Counted from the stretch's first letter, positions 24,806 to 37,551 are shown. The stretch: 64,000 nt of DNA from Bigelowiella natans CCMP2755 (GCA_000320545.1 ADNK01001860.1:16001-80000); one strand, 5' to 3'. The notes: a model not told the origin generated them from the sequence alone. Made by a program: numbers and translations.

Positions 24806-25606
24806 ATGAGAACGGAACCGTGGATTGCATTGAAATTACCATGTACGAGGGGCGGATACCTAGAATATGCTCTGCTCCTATGGCTGATCTCAATTGGAGG
24901 CAGAGCTTGTTGTGTCGCAGAACAGTTGACGCTGGGTAGGACTCAGAGCTGGTATCCTACCAATAGCCTTAGGCGCTCATTCTTGTGCCGTCTTCGAGGT
25001 GGTGGTAGGAAAGGGAAGGAGAACAAGCATTCGAAAGCAGAGTTGGCTATGAAGATGAAGGCAGCAACACAAAACAAAGGTCAATGATATTCGAATTCTA
25101 ATGGTTCAATGTAAGGGTACACAAGTGATAACAATTGTATTTTTTTTTAACAAAATCCACTCTCCGCTTATGGTACACGCTGCTGATCGGCTAATTATAA
25201 AGGAGGAGGAAAGGTAAGCTGAAGTTCATAAAACTTTGATATATCTTGTCTGATGGAAAAATGCATCAATAAACAGGATGGGCTAAAGGACCGTCTAGGT
25301 GGTGAAGCTGGACACTCGAAATTCGAGTGTAAAGTATGTGGAGTGCGATCTCCAAGCATTGTCTCATTGAAAATTCATCATGAAGCGAAGGTATCAAGAA
25401 TCTGAATTGTGTAAAGATACTTAAAATAGGAGGTCTGATTTGCTGGTGTGTTCACAACCCAGCATCCCAAAATCCGCTTTGATCCGGAAGCATTTGCCGA
25501 GAACGTTCACGAAAAATTTGGAGGTACAACAAAGGGCGTAGCTGTCCAAGGAACACAGAGAAATGCCAAGAAGAAGAAAAAAGAAAAAAAAACCAAAGAT
25601 TCTTAG
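24806..25606 (+). CDS. ZNF706/At2g23090-type zinc-finger protein with a signal peptide
   Basis: Four exons (24806-25079, 25203-25213, 25277-25390, 25463-25606) join in phase into 180 residues. The second exon is only 11 nt. The C-terminal half matches the small C2H2 family of ZNF706 and plant At2g23090: a basic Lys/Gly-rich N-part, then CKVC..H..H with ligands in CKVCGVRS and HHEAKHPK, then a Lys-rich tail. Unlike those proteins, this one begins with a hydrophobic signal-like segment (YALLLWLISIGG) and an LRGGG motif after it. In some secondary-plastid algae that is a hallmark of proteins entering the ER or plastid route. Family function is unclear (nucleic-acid or proteostasis roles have been suggested). 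An internal Met start would give the usual short cytosolic form. Confidence 0.72.
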
Positions 25607-26036
25607 CTGTGTAAATAGTTCAGCAGCTTGCAGCAGTACATATATTACGATGTGATGAGGCTACCATATGACCAGATATTAGATTACAGCTTCGCAGGTT
25701 ACCCGACCTTGAAAAATGGTCAAGCACGTGATGATAAATAATTGCGGGCAAGATACAGAGGAAGGGCACATCGCATCGTATACGTCTGTCATCGTGGTAG
25801 TCGATTAAAACTCTCAAAACTGAGTAGATTGTGTAATTAATCGTAATGCAACACACCGTATGTGCATGCTACAACATATTTAAAAAAAAAAATGCATAAA
25901 TGACGAGCACACGATGACAATTTAAATGACCCGAATTGTGACTCTTATGAGCCATGATGTACATGCAACATGATGACTACCATCTGTGCGAATCGCATAA
26001 GCGTGCTAATATTGCGAAACAATGCTTTATACATTG

Positions 26037-26170
26037 GTCATTGTTCACTGTTCATCATTCCTGACCAAAGCCAGTTCGAGGCGCTGCGTTTTGTGCACTG
26101 CAAGTGTCTTGCAATGTTTTGGAAGCGCAGTTCATTGTTCATTGTTCATTGCTTTGGGAAGTTCCTTCCA
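26037..26170 (-). repeat. Partial copy of the dispersed repeat
   Basis: Contains the inverse of the 5' block of the 858-1560 repeat: GCCAGTTCGAGGCGCTGCGT, then CACTGCAAGTGTCTTGCAAT, then a run of TTCATTG units. The rest of the unit is missing. Confidence 0.7.
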
Positions 26171-26422
26171 TTGTTTGTGCTGTTTCAGGACAGTCATGCA
26201 TGTGGGGACGTGCGATGCATGCAAAACCCGCTTAGCTATATAGCCAGAATTCAAAACCTGCTTCCCTCCTTTTCAATTTGCCCTCTGCTCTACAATGCTA
26301 TGCCGAAATGATTCAAAGTGTGAAGCAGCTCATCTGTCATTGCTCTCATTGAACCAGACATCCCCACAATTTTGCGCCAGATGATAGACATGCAATGTGA
26401 TATATGTATACTGTATATATCT

Positions 26423-26424
<2 letters not shown>

Positions 26425-26457
<33 letters not shown>
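26425..26457. repeat. (AT)n microsatellite
   Basis: About 33 bp of alternating AT in the intergenic gap. A similar tract of about 38 bp is at 9034-9071. Confidence 0.9.
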
Positions 26458-26459
<2 letters not shown>

Positions 26460-26726
26460 ACATTGCTGTGTCTATTATTCCACAGGGAATCCATGTAATC
26501 CAGGCTCGATTCTGGTGGCGCAAGCTCCTGTGAGCAAAGCTAGAAAGTGTGATGTGCTGAGTTGCATTGTGTCCATTGTGGCAAGCACGCAGGCACCGCT
26601 GCGCTGTTTGACATGCGTGTGCACGTGTGCACGATGTGTGTTGGATGTTCAAAGTCGCGGCCTGTATACCTGTCTAGCTGTGTTGCCATTTGTGCAACCA
26701 ATGTGGTCAAGGTTTTGGACAATGTA

Positions 26727-26800
26727 TAAATGAAACAATGAAACAATTACAATGAACTACATTTCCAAAATGCGTTACAAGACATTCGCAGTGTATGAAC
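26727..26800 (+). repeat. Short partial copy of the dispersed repeat
   Basis: Carries AATGAAACAATGAAACAAT and the diverged CATTTCCAAAATGCGTTACA block of the repeat family, same orientation as 858-1560. Confidence 0.6.
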
Positions 26801-27402
26801 AACCAACTGATCAACATCATCGACGTCGACAACAATGATGGAGCAGGATGATGATGATGCTGAACGAGATTGGTAGCTGTAGTAGCACTTTCACCTCATC
26901 ATTTCAAAGGAATGATGGCGCCTTCTTGTTTCTTCCCGAAAGCGATCATCAGTGCCGCATTCGAGCATTATGCTTGTGTGTGTCGTGCATGCTGCTGCAA
27001 TGACGTGCCACGCGTGTCTTGCAAAGTCAGATGCAAAACAACAAAATGATGCAATTTTGTAGAATGATGCATGGCTGTGGTGTACGTGCACCTAGCCGCA
27101 CGCATGGAACGCAAATTTGCACAGCCTGTGCACGTGTGTGAGACGGACATGGTGCATGAATGAATTGCATTTTGTCCATCGACGGCCGTCCCAATGTGGC
27201 TGCACACATGCACACTTGTTCACATCGACATGTGATGTTCACATTGTGTGTGGCAGCAATGAATTACAAATTTATTACTGCCACACACATGTTGTGATGG
27301 ACTAGCTTTGTTCGCTTACTGACGCTTCGTTTGCGACCCTGTTTTGTTACGGAAATTTACATGAATAGTGTCAGAATGCAACAACATGTTCTCATCTCCT
27401 AA

Positions 27403-29102
27403 TCAGAAGTATCGTTTCAATGCGATTTTCTCATCTTCCTGGAATTTTTCTCTGGTAAATCGAATCTTTGGGAATGTTTTCAGTGTGGCGAACATCGAGC
27501 CGCCCCTCCAGGATGCATCTTTCCTACGAAGAGCAGGTACAAGCTTGACATCCGCCAAAGTATGGAACGTCTCCGTATTATGAAATAGCTCCTTGTGAGC
27601 GGACACGTGATGTTTGCTGAATTCTTTGTAGAGATCGTAGAGTTCAGCCTGTACCCGTTGCGCAAATCCCGGAATTTCAGTTACTTCACCAGCAATCACC
27701 ACATTTTCGATCAATATCTTGGAAATGTAACCATCGCACATATTGATACTCTTGAAGAGTAGATCCTGGACGCCAAGTTCTTTGCATTGACGTCCTAAGA
27801 TGTGGGATGGTGCGAAAAGCGCCTCCGGGGAGACGAATCGTAGTTGATCATGGATTTGTATTATTTCTCCGTCATCACCCTTTGGTAGCTCATACAGCAT
27901 CGATTCGTCTAGTTTCAAATGCTTTTTCTCCTCTGCTAAGAGAGAGGGATAGTCTTTTGCTTGTTTCTGATTTGAAAGCATGCGCTTCCCCAATCTCTGC
28001 AGATGCTGCTTCTGTTTGCGAGCAATATCCGCTGGCTTTTCATCTTTGGCAACAACGCTGTCGATTTTTTCTTTGAGCTTGGAGGGGTCTAGGCAAGTCA
28101 AGAGCTGATGTAGTACAAATCGTTTCAAGGTTTTATGAGACAAAATCTCGCATTAAAGGTGAGTAATGGGATGTCCTCATATTTGTTTTGAAATTGAAAA
28201 TATGCTTTTTGTTTTCTTTCTACCTCTTCTTGCCGTTGTTTACTATCGGACTTGGTGGGAACATGATTTCGAAGGAGCGTTTCCTTACTGCCATGGCGGA
28301 TTAAGAAGCATGATTTCTCCCTTATATCCTCCATAATGGGAGCCCAGGACACATCTGTGGACTCTTTAACGTCGCTCTTCAGACCTGCTTTCATAACTTC
28401 GGTGACTGTCTTCCCTCCCAACTTTGTATTGATGATAGCATGCGTCAACGCAAATCCTCTGTAGACTGGAACTGCATAACAGATGTCACCTGACGTGAGT
28501 AAAACTATTCCTGTTGATATTCCTGAGTCGAAAAGGGCCATAGTCCCGCGATTCCCAAGGCTAAGACTGGGCATTCTGAACTCGGTGAACAATGTTCGAC
28601 ATAACTTTATGCGATATTCTTCGGAGCTCATAGGACTATCCATAACCAAGACTGGATAGTTGGGGTGTGTGCCAACCTTCAACTCGTTGACGAATATATG
28701 GCGGAATAAAACGATCATGGCTTCCCATTCCACAATACGTCCCTCTTTGATAGGGTAGGTAATCTGTAGTCCTTCGGTTGATTCTCCAGCTTTGTGCATA
28801 TTTTTGAGCCTATCCAATGCGTCTTGGCCCACCAATACAGTCCCATTGTTTTCTTCTCCAGCTACCTGCCCTGCACTTGTGGTTGGACGGCTTTTTACAT
28901 CAGCATGGTTATCCTTTGCTGCTGAAGAATTGAAGGGATTTCGGTTGGATTTGTCGGACACAAGTACAGCAGGAATACAGCAACGAGGAGTTTCCTCCCC
29001 AGACCATCCTGCTTTGATGAAGTCAGTGCTGTAATCCACTACGATTACGCCGACGTGTTCCTTGGATCCCGATACTTTCACCTTCTTGCCAGCCGATGTC
29101 AT
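27403..29102 (-). CDS. Divergent actin-related protein
   Basis: Two minus-strand exons (29102-28142 and 28088-27403) give 548 residues, longer than actin (about 375). Actin landmarks are visible in order: VVDYSTDFIKAGWSGEETPR at the N-terminus, ITYPIKEGRIVEWEAM, LVMDSPMSSEEYR, DSGISTGIVLL, VPVYRGFALTHAI, RFVSPEALFAPS and a GGSMFATL-like end. The ATP-contact sequences are strongly altered. A charged coiled-coil-like insert of about 90 residues sits between subdomains, as in nuclear Arps of chromatin-remodelling complexes. I cannot name the Arp class. The proposed intron is only 53 bp with a weak donor (GTCTCA); without it the frame shifts, so a sequencing error or frameshift is the alternative. 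The start is 567 bp from the divergent MFS gene. Confidence 0.8.
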
Positions 29103-29668
29103 TGTCAGACTATTCACCTAAATTCGCCTTTCAGACGATAAACTGCCTTCGTGTGTACGGTAGGTTAGCGGCAAGGTAGGCCAAGAACACAGCTGCGTAT
29201 TCTTATGGCGATCGTGCAGGAAGGGGCAGGGGCAACTACTTGTAGTGACTCCAGGCGAAACGCCTGCCGATATTGAATTGTCAATCGCAATTCGCCGAGA
29301 AGGATTTTCTGGGTTCCGAAGCTCCAAAAGGCATCGGAACCCATGGCATCTACCAACACAGCACATCCCGTCCTGGGAAATAACACCGGGAAGAAAAAAT
29401 GTAGGCTGAAAAATACAGAAGACATCCCATATTTGTGTTTCATAATTGGATTTACGTTGTATTCCAAAGCTGATACAGAAAGATTCGATCTGAAAGCGTG
29501 TGAGGCCGAGGCTCTTCAACCCTTTTGCGTCTACGTGCTTACCGACGACAGGCAGACGACATCCGGAAAGAAGAAAGGCCTCCTCCCAGTCCCAGTGTGT
29601 TCACAACGTCTTTTCACTGCCTGCACGTTTCCCTACTGGAAAGATAACCTCGTCAAGACTACGCTGTC
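29103..29668. other. Head-to-head gap, Arp / MFS
   Basis: Promoter region shared by two divergent genes. Overlapping open stretches exist on both strands but carry no family motifs. No TATA-like element could be assigned. Confidence 0.5.
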
Positions 29669-31469
29669 ATGCCTCGTAAAGGGGAGCAAGCGCCGTTGCT
29701 GTCCGCAACTCAGCGTGATTCTTCGCAAAATGGTATCACTGCCAACCTTATCTTCTCTTGCCTCGGAAACACGTTCGAGTGGTACGACTTCGCAGTGCTT
29801 GGATTTATAGCACCAGAACTCAGTAGGGTAATGCGAGGACAGCAACTTATTGTGATTAGGAGGAGGAGGAGGAGGAGGAGGAGGAGGAGGAAGGCTGTGG
29901 ATATGATGCTCAGTTGGTCTAATTGTTTCCTCCCAATAATCAGGAGATCTTTCCCAGTAACGATGCTTCTACAGGCCTTATCGAGGCGTTCAGCGTCTAT
30001 GCCGTGTACTTACACCATGATTACCCTGTCGTGACTACCATCTTAAATCACAAATCGTAACGACAATCAGGGCCTTCCTCTGCAGGCCGATCTCTGGAGT
30101 TTTGCTTGGTTTCCTTGGGGACAAGTGCGTGCGACATACATTTCTTTGAATTCTTCTCTGTTCATATTTTATGAGAATGGCGAGGAAGAGAGGGAGAGGG
30201 GGAGGGAGAAAATTCAGAAAGAAGAGAGATGGTGATCTGATGACGGAAGTGGCTGGTGATATAGTAGTGCCGATTGTGCTGTTGGTCCTTTACTTTCCCT
30301 CTCATCAGTTATAATAACGTATTTTTCCGTTAGGTGGGGGAGAAAGAACACAATTACCCTTGCACTTGGTACTTTGGAAGGCAGCATTTTTTTCCCTCCT
30401 ATATTTCTTACATGAATATTTTAACACTATCTTTGAACGATTGAGAAGAAATTTGAAGTCATGGTTTTCTTTTAAGCAATAATGGGGTTTGCAACTCTAT
30501 TGGCTGGAGCAACTCCGGGGTATACTACGCTAGGAGAGAAATCAGAATTGAACGAGAAAGGAAGAAGAATATGAAGGAGAAGAAACAGTTGCGCCTTGTA
30601 CACGCGTCACCATCAAAATTCACCAGTGCATGTCGGACTGTTTGCCAAATACTACATTATAAAATTCACGGGCAATAATAATGCTACATTTAACCACCAG
30701 GTTCCAAACTATCGGCATTTGGAGCCCCATTCTTCTCTGCATTGCACGGGTAGGTCTCTTTCCCCCCTTCCTTCCCCTCTCGCTTTCGGATGCTACCAAT
30801 ACCCGGAAGAAGAAGAAGAAGAAGAAGAAGAAGAAGAAGAAACATTTACTTAAAGGATATTGAAGGAAATGTCCTGTAAGTATGAATTCGCTGAAAAATC
30901 GATGGTCTGCTGCTATTATCACTATATAAAGATGTTGCAAGGACTGTCAGTCGGAGCACAATCTACGGGATCAATTCTCCTTGTCTTGGTACAATGATTT
31001 CTTCCGAGTTTGTCTCTTCGATGATAGCAACAATGATGATGATGACGATGAGGATAAATTTGGTGATTGAGAAAGAGGAGGAGGAGGAGGAGGAGGAGGA
31101 GGAGGAGGCGTTGAAAATTAAAGTGTCAGTGTTGATATGAAGTCATTTTTTTTTAGGAGAAATCAGCCTACGAACGACATGGACTCCTAACTTCAGTGCT
31201 TATCGCATCCCAGCTATGTAAGACAACAGACAACAGACAACCCACGTAGTAGTAACAACGACGATTTCGACAAGGGAATAGCATTGTACTATGCTCCCTG
31301 CCTTCCAACTTCTTCCACCGTTGTGACTCATTGACTGACAATAAAACGATATACTACGACTACTTCGGTACTACTCAGCTGGCTTTATCCTTGGAGGACT
31401 CATTCCTGCAGTTATGAGGTATTTATGGTTGCTATAACAATTAGGCAGATTTATCATCACCATCAACAA

Positions 31470-31504
<35 letters not shown>

Positions 31505-33410
31505 CTCACCATAATTATGGTGGTTGGGTAGACTGTGGCTCACCCCGGAAGCTATGCAATCCTATGGGTGGAGAATAGCGCTCTGGATCGGTGCGGCACC
31601 AATCATTGTTGTGCAAGTGTATATATCATCATCATCATCGTCGTCGTCGTCGTCGTCGATGCTGTTGTTTTGCTCTTGTTGTTTTCATCCCCATAACCGT
31701 TATTAGGCCTGATTCCTTGTGTCATCACGTTCATCACGCATAAGGTAGGACGATAACGATATACGGCTTGATGATGATTTACTCCTATTGACTAATTAGT
31801 AGTAGGAGAAGGAGATACTAGTGATAGTAGAAGTAGCAGTGTATATGTCATTGTTTCGTATTTGTCATGTGTGGCCTAATTTCTTGGGCGGGGGGGGGGC
31901 TTTGTTAGGACGTGTCAGATGAATACACAGAAAGTCAGAGATCTGAAGGGAGACAGCAATCCAATGGTGAGCCCCCCCCTTCCCCTTATTTTCTCTATGT
32001 GCGTGTTATCTCTGAATCGATTATTCAGCATATGTGTTAGCATCATCATTATCATCATCATCATCATCATCATTCCCGTCATCATCACCATCTACCCATT
32101 TTATCAACACGTGATGCTTTTCGTTCTGCAAGGGAACGATGGAGGAGAAATAGACGGAGGGCATGCGCCATTAAATCGCGAGCAGAAGGCTCCCAGTTTA
32201 AAGCTAGATCTTGTAATAGGAACAATACTTACAACAATTCTAGTTAATCCGTATCTGTGCCTCTCCCCCCTCCCCGAATCATACTCACCCTCTTATGATG
32301 AGGAATCGATGCATTCGGTCGATGTAGAGTGTTGATCTAAACCTCCCCTTATTAACAAATAGTGCGGAATCTTGCTAGCCATCGGAATTTACGTTGGAGG
32401 AGCTCTTAGTAAGAAATACTGCGATGATGTTGAAATTTGACCAGTTTTGCTGGAAAAAGCTCTTTAAGCTATGGTGGTGGTGGTAATGATGATGATGATG
32501 ATGATGGTGATGATGGTGATGATGGATCGTTGGATACGGTCCATGATTTCGCCTTGATGAGAGTGAAAATCTTAAGAAGTTGACTCTGCAACGTTGACCT
32601 ACTGGTTCTTATCTTCTCTATTATATAACCCCCCCCCCCCCCCCAGGTCGATCCCTACCTGATCGGAATGGCTGCAAGGTCGTCGTAGTCGATGTTGTCG
32701 ATTTATTGCCTGTGCTTGTTGCCGCAGCTTGTCTATCACGAATGAAGCAGCTTCTATCACCACCGCCACCACCACCACCACCACCACCACCACCACCACC
32801 ACCCACACATTGGAATTACATCCAAGTAGCATCCACCACCCAGAAAAAGCAGCTTGCGGCCATCGAATAGTTGCGTCGTTGTCACTGACTGACCTCATCG
32901 TTCCTGATTTATTATCATGTGGTTAGGGGTGTGAACGCTGTTCTCGCTGCGCCTCTCTGTCTGTGGCTCTTCTCCTCACCGTCACTTCTCCGATATGCTG
33001 TAGTGGTAATCGATAGTGCTGCCTCGCTTGTTGTAAAAGGGGAGATTGGCGGAGTGCAGTTGATGGATAATGAAGACTAGGATAATAAACATATTCATGC
33101 TGATGGTTATGATGATGATCTGTCGCTACTACTACGGGTGCCTTCTTGGTTCTCCTTTTCTCTGGAAATATGCCTTAGACGCTGCTGGTAGGGCATAATG
33201 TGGGATGAGGCGGAGCTGCGTTTTGATCGAATCATATTCTCTCTCGCCTGATCACATCCTTTTCGACTATCTTTAAAACCACATCAGATGGCTGTGATGC
33301 TGCCGTTCCTTGCATTTGATTTCGTGTCTACGACGAAAATACTCGTTCCGTATTTCCCTGCAGGTGGTGGGGGGAGGCATAATGAAGAGAGGGGGATAGA
33401 GAGAGAGGGG

Positions 33411-33451
<41 letters not shown>

Positions 33452-34198
33452 AAAAGAGATTGTTGAAATCTCCACAACAAAATCTAAAACATATACATTG
33501 ATGATGTATAGAGGGCCGCTATATCTCAATGGCGATTGCGAACAACGCGGGAGTGGTAATTTAAAAAATACAGTTCTCCCTCCACCCCCCTCCCTTTTGA
33601 AGAACCACCAACTCCGCATCCGCGACTTCCGTAACATCGTCCTCCCCCCATCGGTAGATCTCATTATTTTTTATCATCACCATGATCCTTTGCTTCGTTT
33701 TCGTTGTAGGGGCTCACCGGAGGAACAGCACCAATGATAGCTCAATACCTTATCATGTCGTTTGACCATGGATACGTGGTAAGAATACACGCAACAACCA
33801 ACACTCCGCGATGATGTATCAACACAGACGAAAACAAAGAAAGGCGCATTTTGTTACGGAAGACGCCTGTCTGTTCTAAGACGAAAGCTTCCGATGATTT
33901 TCACACCTTTTTTAAATGTGGCTGTGCGTAAGGGAGTTGTAGTATCAGGAGGAGGAGGAGGAGGAGGAGGAGGAGGGGGGGGGGGGAGGGTGGAGGGGGT
34001 GTAAGTCCAGATAGACCTAGAAGTAATGACTGCTATCACGATGAATGTGACAACGACGATGATGGCGACGATGATGATGCTAATGCTGTGTTATTATCAT
34101 AATGTACTTTGCAGTTGCTCGGGTGCTACGTCTCTGCAGCATTGTTCACTGCGACTCTTTCGGTACTAACAAGCACCAGCACAAGCAGCAATTCGTAG
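29669..34198 (+). CDS. MFS transporter, metabolite:proton symporter type
   Basis: At least 16 exons. The first ten (29669-29827, 29944-30005, 30071-30124, 30334-30368, 30477-30519, 30701-30749, 30932-30988, 31157-31217, 31379-31418, 31532-31616) join in phase. Later ones include 31909-31966, 32133-32242, 32363-32408, 33710-33778 and 34115-34198. The sequence follows the ProP/metabolite-H+ symporter family: GNTFEWYDFAVLGFIAP in TM1, SNDASTGLIEAFSVYAVAFL and RPISGVLLGFLGDKWGRK (loop 2-3 signature), then QGLSVGAQ, GWRIALWIG, a long acidic central loop, and GLTGGTAPMIAQYLI. It would move a small polar metabolite with protons across a membrane. The substrate is unknown. Junctions between 31617 and 31908 and between 32409 and 33709 are unresolved. 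Most introns hold triplet or dinucleotide microsatellites. Confidence 0.83.
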
Positions 34199-34665
34199 TG
34201 CAACGAAATAACTACTACTAATCGTGTCCAGCTAGAGGAGAGCAATTCCTGCACTGCTATCTGATCTCCGTTGTTCTCTAACCACTATATATTATATTAT
34301 ATGTAATGACTTATTCTCTTCTTCTTTGCCTACGGCGAGGGAGTGTAGTATTATTACTCGGTGTCCTCGTTCTCCTTCCTGTTGTCGGCTCTCCTGCATA
34401 TACACCTGCTCCTCATCTCCTTCCTCCTCCTCCTCCTCCTCCTCCTCCTCCTCCTCCCCTCCCCTCCCCCCGCCCTCATATGCATGTTTTTGGCATGTGA
34501 CAGGTGTTAAGTCTATGGTGCAGGCCAAGATGTCACTTCAAGGGAGGGCCGAATTGCGTTTCATTGAGTCAGGAGGAGGTCAGGAATAAGGTCATAAATA
34601 GGATAATATCACTGGTTACTATGTTTCCGGTTAGTGAATCTTTCTTCCTATAGTATATCTTGCTA

Positions 34666-34704
<39 letters not shown>

Positions 34705-35715
34705 AAGAAAGTAAATTAAGCTGCCACCCCCCTCCTCCCCCCTCAAATTCCCTCCTGCTCAGGATTCGCCAAAGATGGCAAGTTTTATCTCTAACAGCAA
34801 ACTGAGCTCCCAAGCTATCACCATAAGAGAGGCATGAAATTCCAAACAGATGAATCTCTACGCAAAGCGAGAAATGTATTAGAATGTGCAGTGAGTTCCA
34901 GAAACATAACAGGAGCCATTGTTCGTGCAGCCTCAGTTGATGGTATCGGTGCAATTATAATTGAAAGCATGTTATGAAGTTACACGATGTAGTAAAACGA
35001 ACAACCTAGTAACCAACTAGCAGGTGCTGTGCAATGATCTATCATTATTGCTCCTGCAATAATGCACGAAGAGCGTTCAATAGCCGCATCGTACAATTTA
35101 GCTACATCGTTGCTGCTGATGTTCGCTGATGTTATGTATACCGTGTCCCTGTAACAAGAATGTGAAATGCTAATCGCGCAACAAAGTAACCTGCATCTTC
35201 ATGATGTGCACGTAGCATGTACATTATGTACGTGCAACTGTCTTGCTAGGGGAAATGAAGACATGAGGTCATGCCTGTGCTAGCTATTCTCGTGTAGCTG
35301 CAGTCCACACGAGTAAGCCTGCATCAGGGTTCAGAGTTGTTCACCACGTTGGCATGTTCATTGTAGTCGCAGCTACACATATGTCAATAGTCGATAGCTC
35401 TTAATACGATACTACTACTGATGCTGCTATCAATCTGGCAGCGTGTAAATGGCATGAGCGCTGTAGCCGCTGCTCTGCATAATCTACATTACTAGATTAA
35501 GATGACTATTGAAAAAATGTAGTCATTTCAATACATCCGTCTCATAAACGGTATCGTGATATTTTTGCTTCGCACAGCTTAGGGACAATACGTACGCATA
35601 CGATAGATGCAGGCAGATGCTTGTGCGCTTTGTGTAGTGTGGATATGAATGTAAACATGCGCTGCTGCATAGCTATAACGCTCGATTTCATCTAAGACAA
35701 AGCAGTTACAACATT
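34199..35715. other. Tail-to-tail gap, MFS / UPF0613
   Basis: No gene seen. It holds a CTC/CCT-rich tract (about 34410-34470), a CA repeat (34668-34701) and GTAGCATG/CTAGC words, but no exact palindrome. Confidence 0.5.
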
Positions 35716-37551
35716 TCAATTGAAATTCCTAGAGAGAAATGAGATGACTTTTTCCTTAATTTTTTCTATGGATCCGGGATCGCTTCCTGCATGATCAGCA
35801 CCTGATAGAACTTGCGCATCGACGCTTTCAGTTGCCATTGCCGCTGCCATTCGTCTCACGAGCGCCTCTTTGTTCACAGTTTCAGGCACGTACTCATCCG
35901 AACCTTCAATGCATAACAGCATATAAGGATCATGTTGCGTTCTGGAATAGGGGTTGCACGATTGAACAACATTCACCAGAATATAGCAGAAGAGTTGGGA
36001 TGTCCATACAGCCCAAGCAACGTTTCAGCTCTTCGTCACTTAAATCGGAACTAAACATGTCGTCGTCTGTTCCCCTGGAATCACATATTCTCACATAATA
36101 ATACTGATGATAAACGAAAGCCTTGCTCATATTTCAGTGGGTTGTACTGTACCTTCCTGCTAGTGAGTGATATCGATAAGCAGTAATGGGTGCTACATCG
36201 TAAGAATCACGTGGCATCAGCTCTTCTTTCTTGCCCTAAAACAACGCCCACACAGTAGCAACCTCATTAGTGTGAGAAATGAAGAGAGTCCTGAGAATGC
36301 AATAGGATTCCCAAGGAAATGTACTCCCCCCCCCCCCTCCCTGTTTTAAAAAAAAAAAAAAAAACCTCTTTCACCATGGACTCCGCAAGCTGAAACCATT
36401 TTTTGGTATCTTCATTCGTAGCCATGGATCTAAACACAGCCGCAATTCACACTTGATTCGTGCATTCATAGCAAGAGGTGAAATTACTCTCGATCGCTGA
36501 CGGGGGCTTGGAGAATCGCTGCATTCAGCCGCAAGTTCAATCCATCAGCACTAGAAAGCTTCATTTCGTGATATCGTTTACAGTATGTCACAATGTCCTG
36601 GCATCTGAGGATATGGCAACGAATAAAATTCGATAATTTTTCGCAGATCCGTATGGAAAGTAACCCCGTAGAATGGCCCATCATCACGATTTCCGCGTCA
36701 TTTTCACCTAACAACAGTTGTTGGTGAACCCTATTCCCTCAATTTATGTAAAATGTGCCACTTTTCCGTATCATGCGAATAAGCTCTGATATTTCCTGAG
36801 CGTCTCCTGCGAGGCACGATGTTCCATAACCTGTTGGGAAAGACAGTGACGTGCAAACGTCATACACCCGAAACGCGAGTAATGCAGGTATTAATACTTC
36901 ACCTATGTACGAGGAGGATGTTAACGGTTGTAGGAACGTCCAGTTTAATTTAACACATGCCTCGGCTAGGGGTCCTACGTAGTTCGTTGCCATCAACCTG
37001 ACAACAACAACAACAACAAAGGAGCAACGGAAATGATGAAATAAGACTACCCTTGCTTCTACGACAATATGCCCAACAAGTACCCATCCGTGAGACCTCC
37101 CAGAAATATCAGATATTTCCTTTTCCCCTCCCGGGGGAGGGGCCCTGATGCAACAACGCTATCATGAGAAAATGAGATGGTGAACCGTTCAATAAAGGTG
37201 AATCATGCCCCACCGTCCGGATCGCATCGAAAAACAACGTGTCCCTACGTACGTAGTAGCATGTCAGCAAGAGAATAGTGCGCCGAGCACATTGAAATCC
37301 ACTGTTACATCGCAAGAAGCATTGATTGGTACCTTCGAGTACACTGAGAGCTCCCCAGCTAGTTGGCGTGTACCGAGCCGCAAGCGTTGGCCTTTTCGAG
37401 ATGATGTCGATGATGCCCGAACGAACCGACCGGAGATGCGGCTTTGCATCCTGCACACGGCTAGAGAAACAGCAACGACGGAGGCAGTGGCAATAGACAG
37501 GTATTGGTAGCTGCTGCGTGGTTTCACGTTCCGATAAACGCTAGCACCCAT
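35716..37551 (-). CDS. UPF0613 (DUF1749) alpha/beta hydrolase
   Basis: Eleven minus-strand exons (37551-37333, 37244-37214, 37144-37066, 36997-36903, 36830-36762, 36707-36665, 36604-36488, 36429-36366, 36235-36153, 36074-35977, 35903-35716) join in phase into 361 residues. An N-terminal hydrophobic segment (SIATASVVAVSLAV) suggests an anchor or targeting signal. The core carries the UPF0613 signatures: FLGGLTDG, LQPLTSSSYIGYGTS, MMGHSTGCQDIVTY, AILQAPVSDRE, ITAYRYHSL and DDDMFSSDLSDE. The catalytic triad reads Ser177 (GHSTG), Asp302 (SGSDEYVP) and His337 (ADHAG). The family is conserved in fungi, plants and algae, and its substrate is not established. Introns are short and clean. Only a few hundred bases separate its start from the divergent four-TM gene. 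Confidence 0.88.

Larger units (their letters stand above)
25607..27402. other. Tail-to-tail gap with dispersed-repeat pieces and a GTGC-rich island
   Basis: No gene seen. Partial copies of the dispersed repeat lie at about 26037-26170 (inverted relative to 858-1560) and 26727-26800 (direct). An (AT)n tract lies at 26425-26457. From about 26500 to 27300 the sequence is full of GTGC/GCAC/TGCA words. Confidence 0.6.

Noticed and set aside
29118-29519. Minus-strand frame of about 130 codons upstream of the Arp gene
   Set aside because: No motifs and no splice link to the Arp start; overlapped by an equally long plus-strand frame, so both are probably chance in the promoter gap.
34292-34589. Glu-rich and Pro-rich frames near the end of the MFS gene
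   Set aside because: Encoded by a CTC/CCT microsatellite in the 3' gap after the TAG at 34196-34198.
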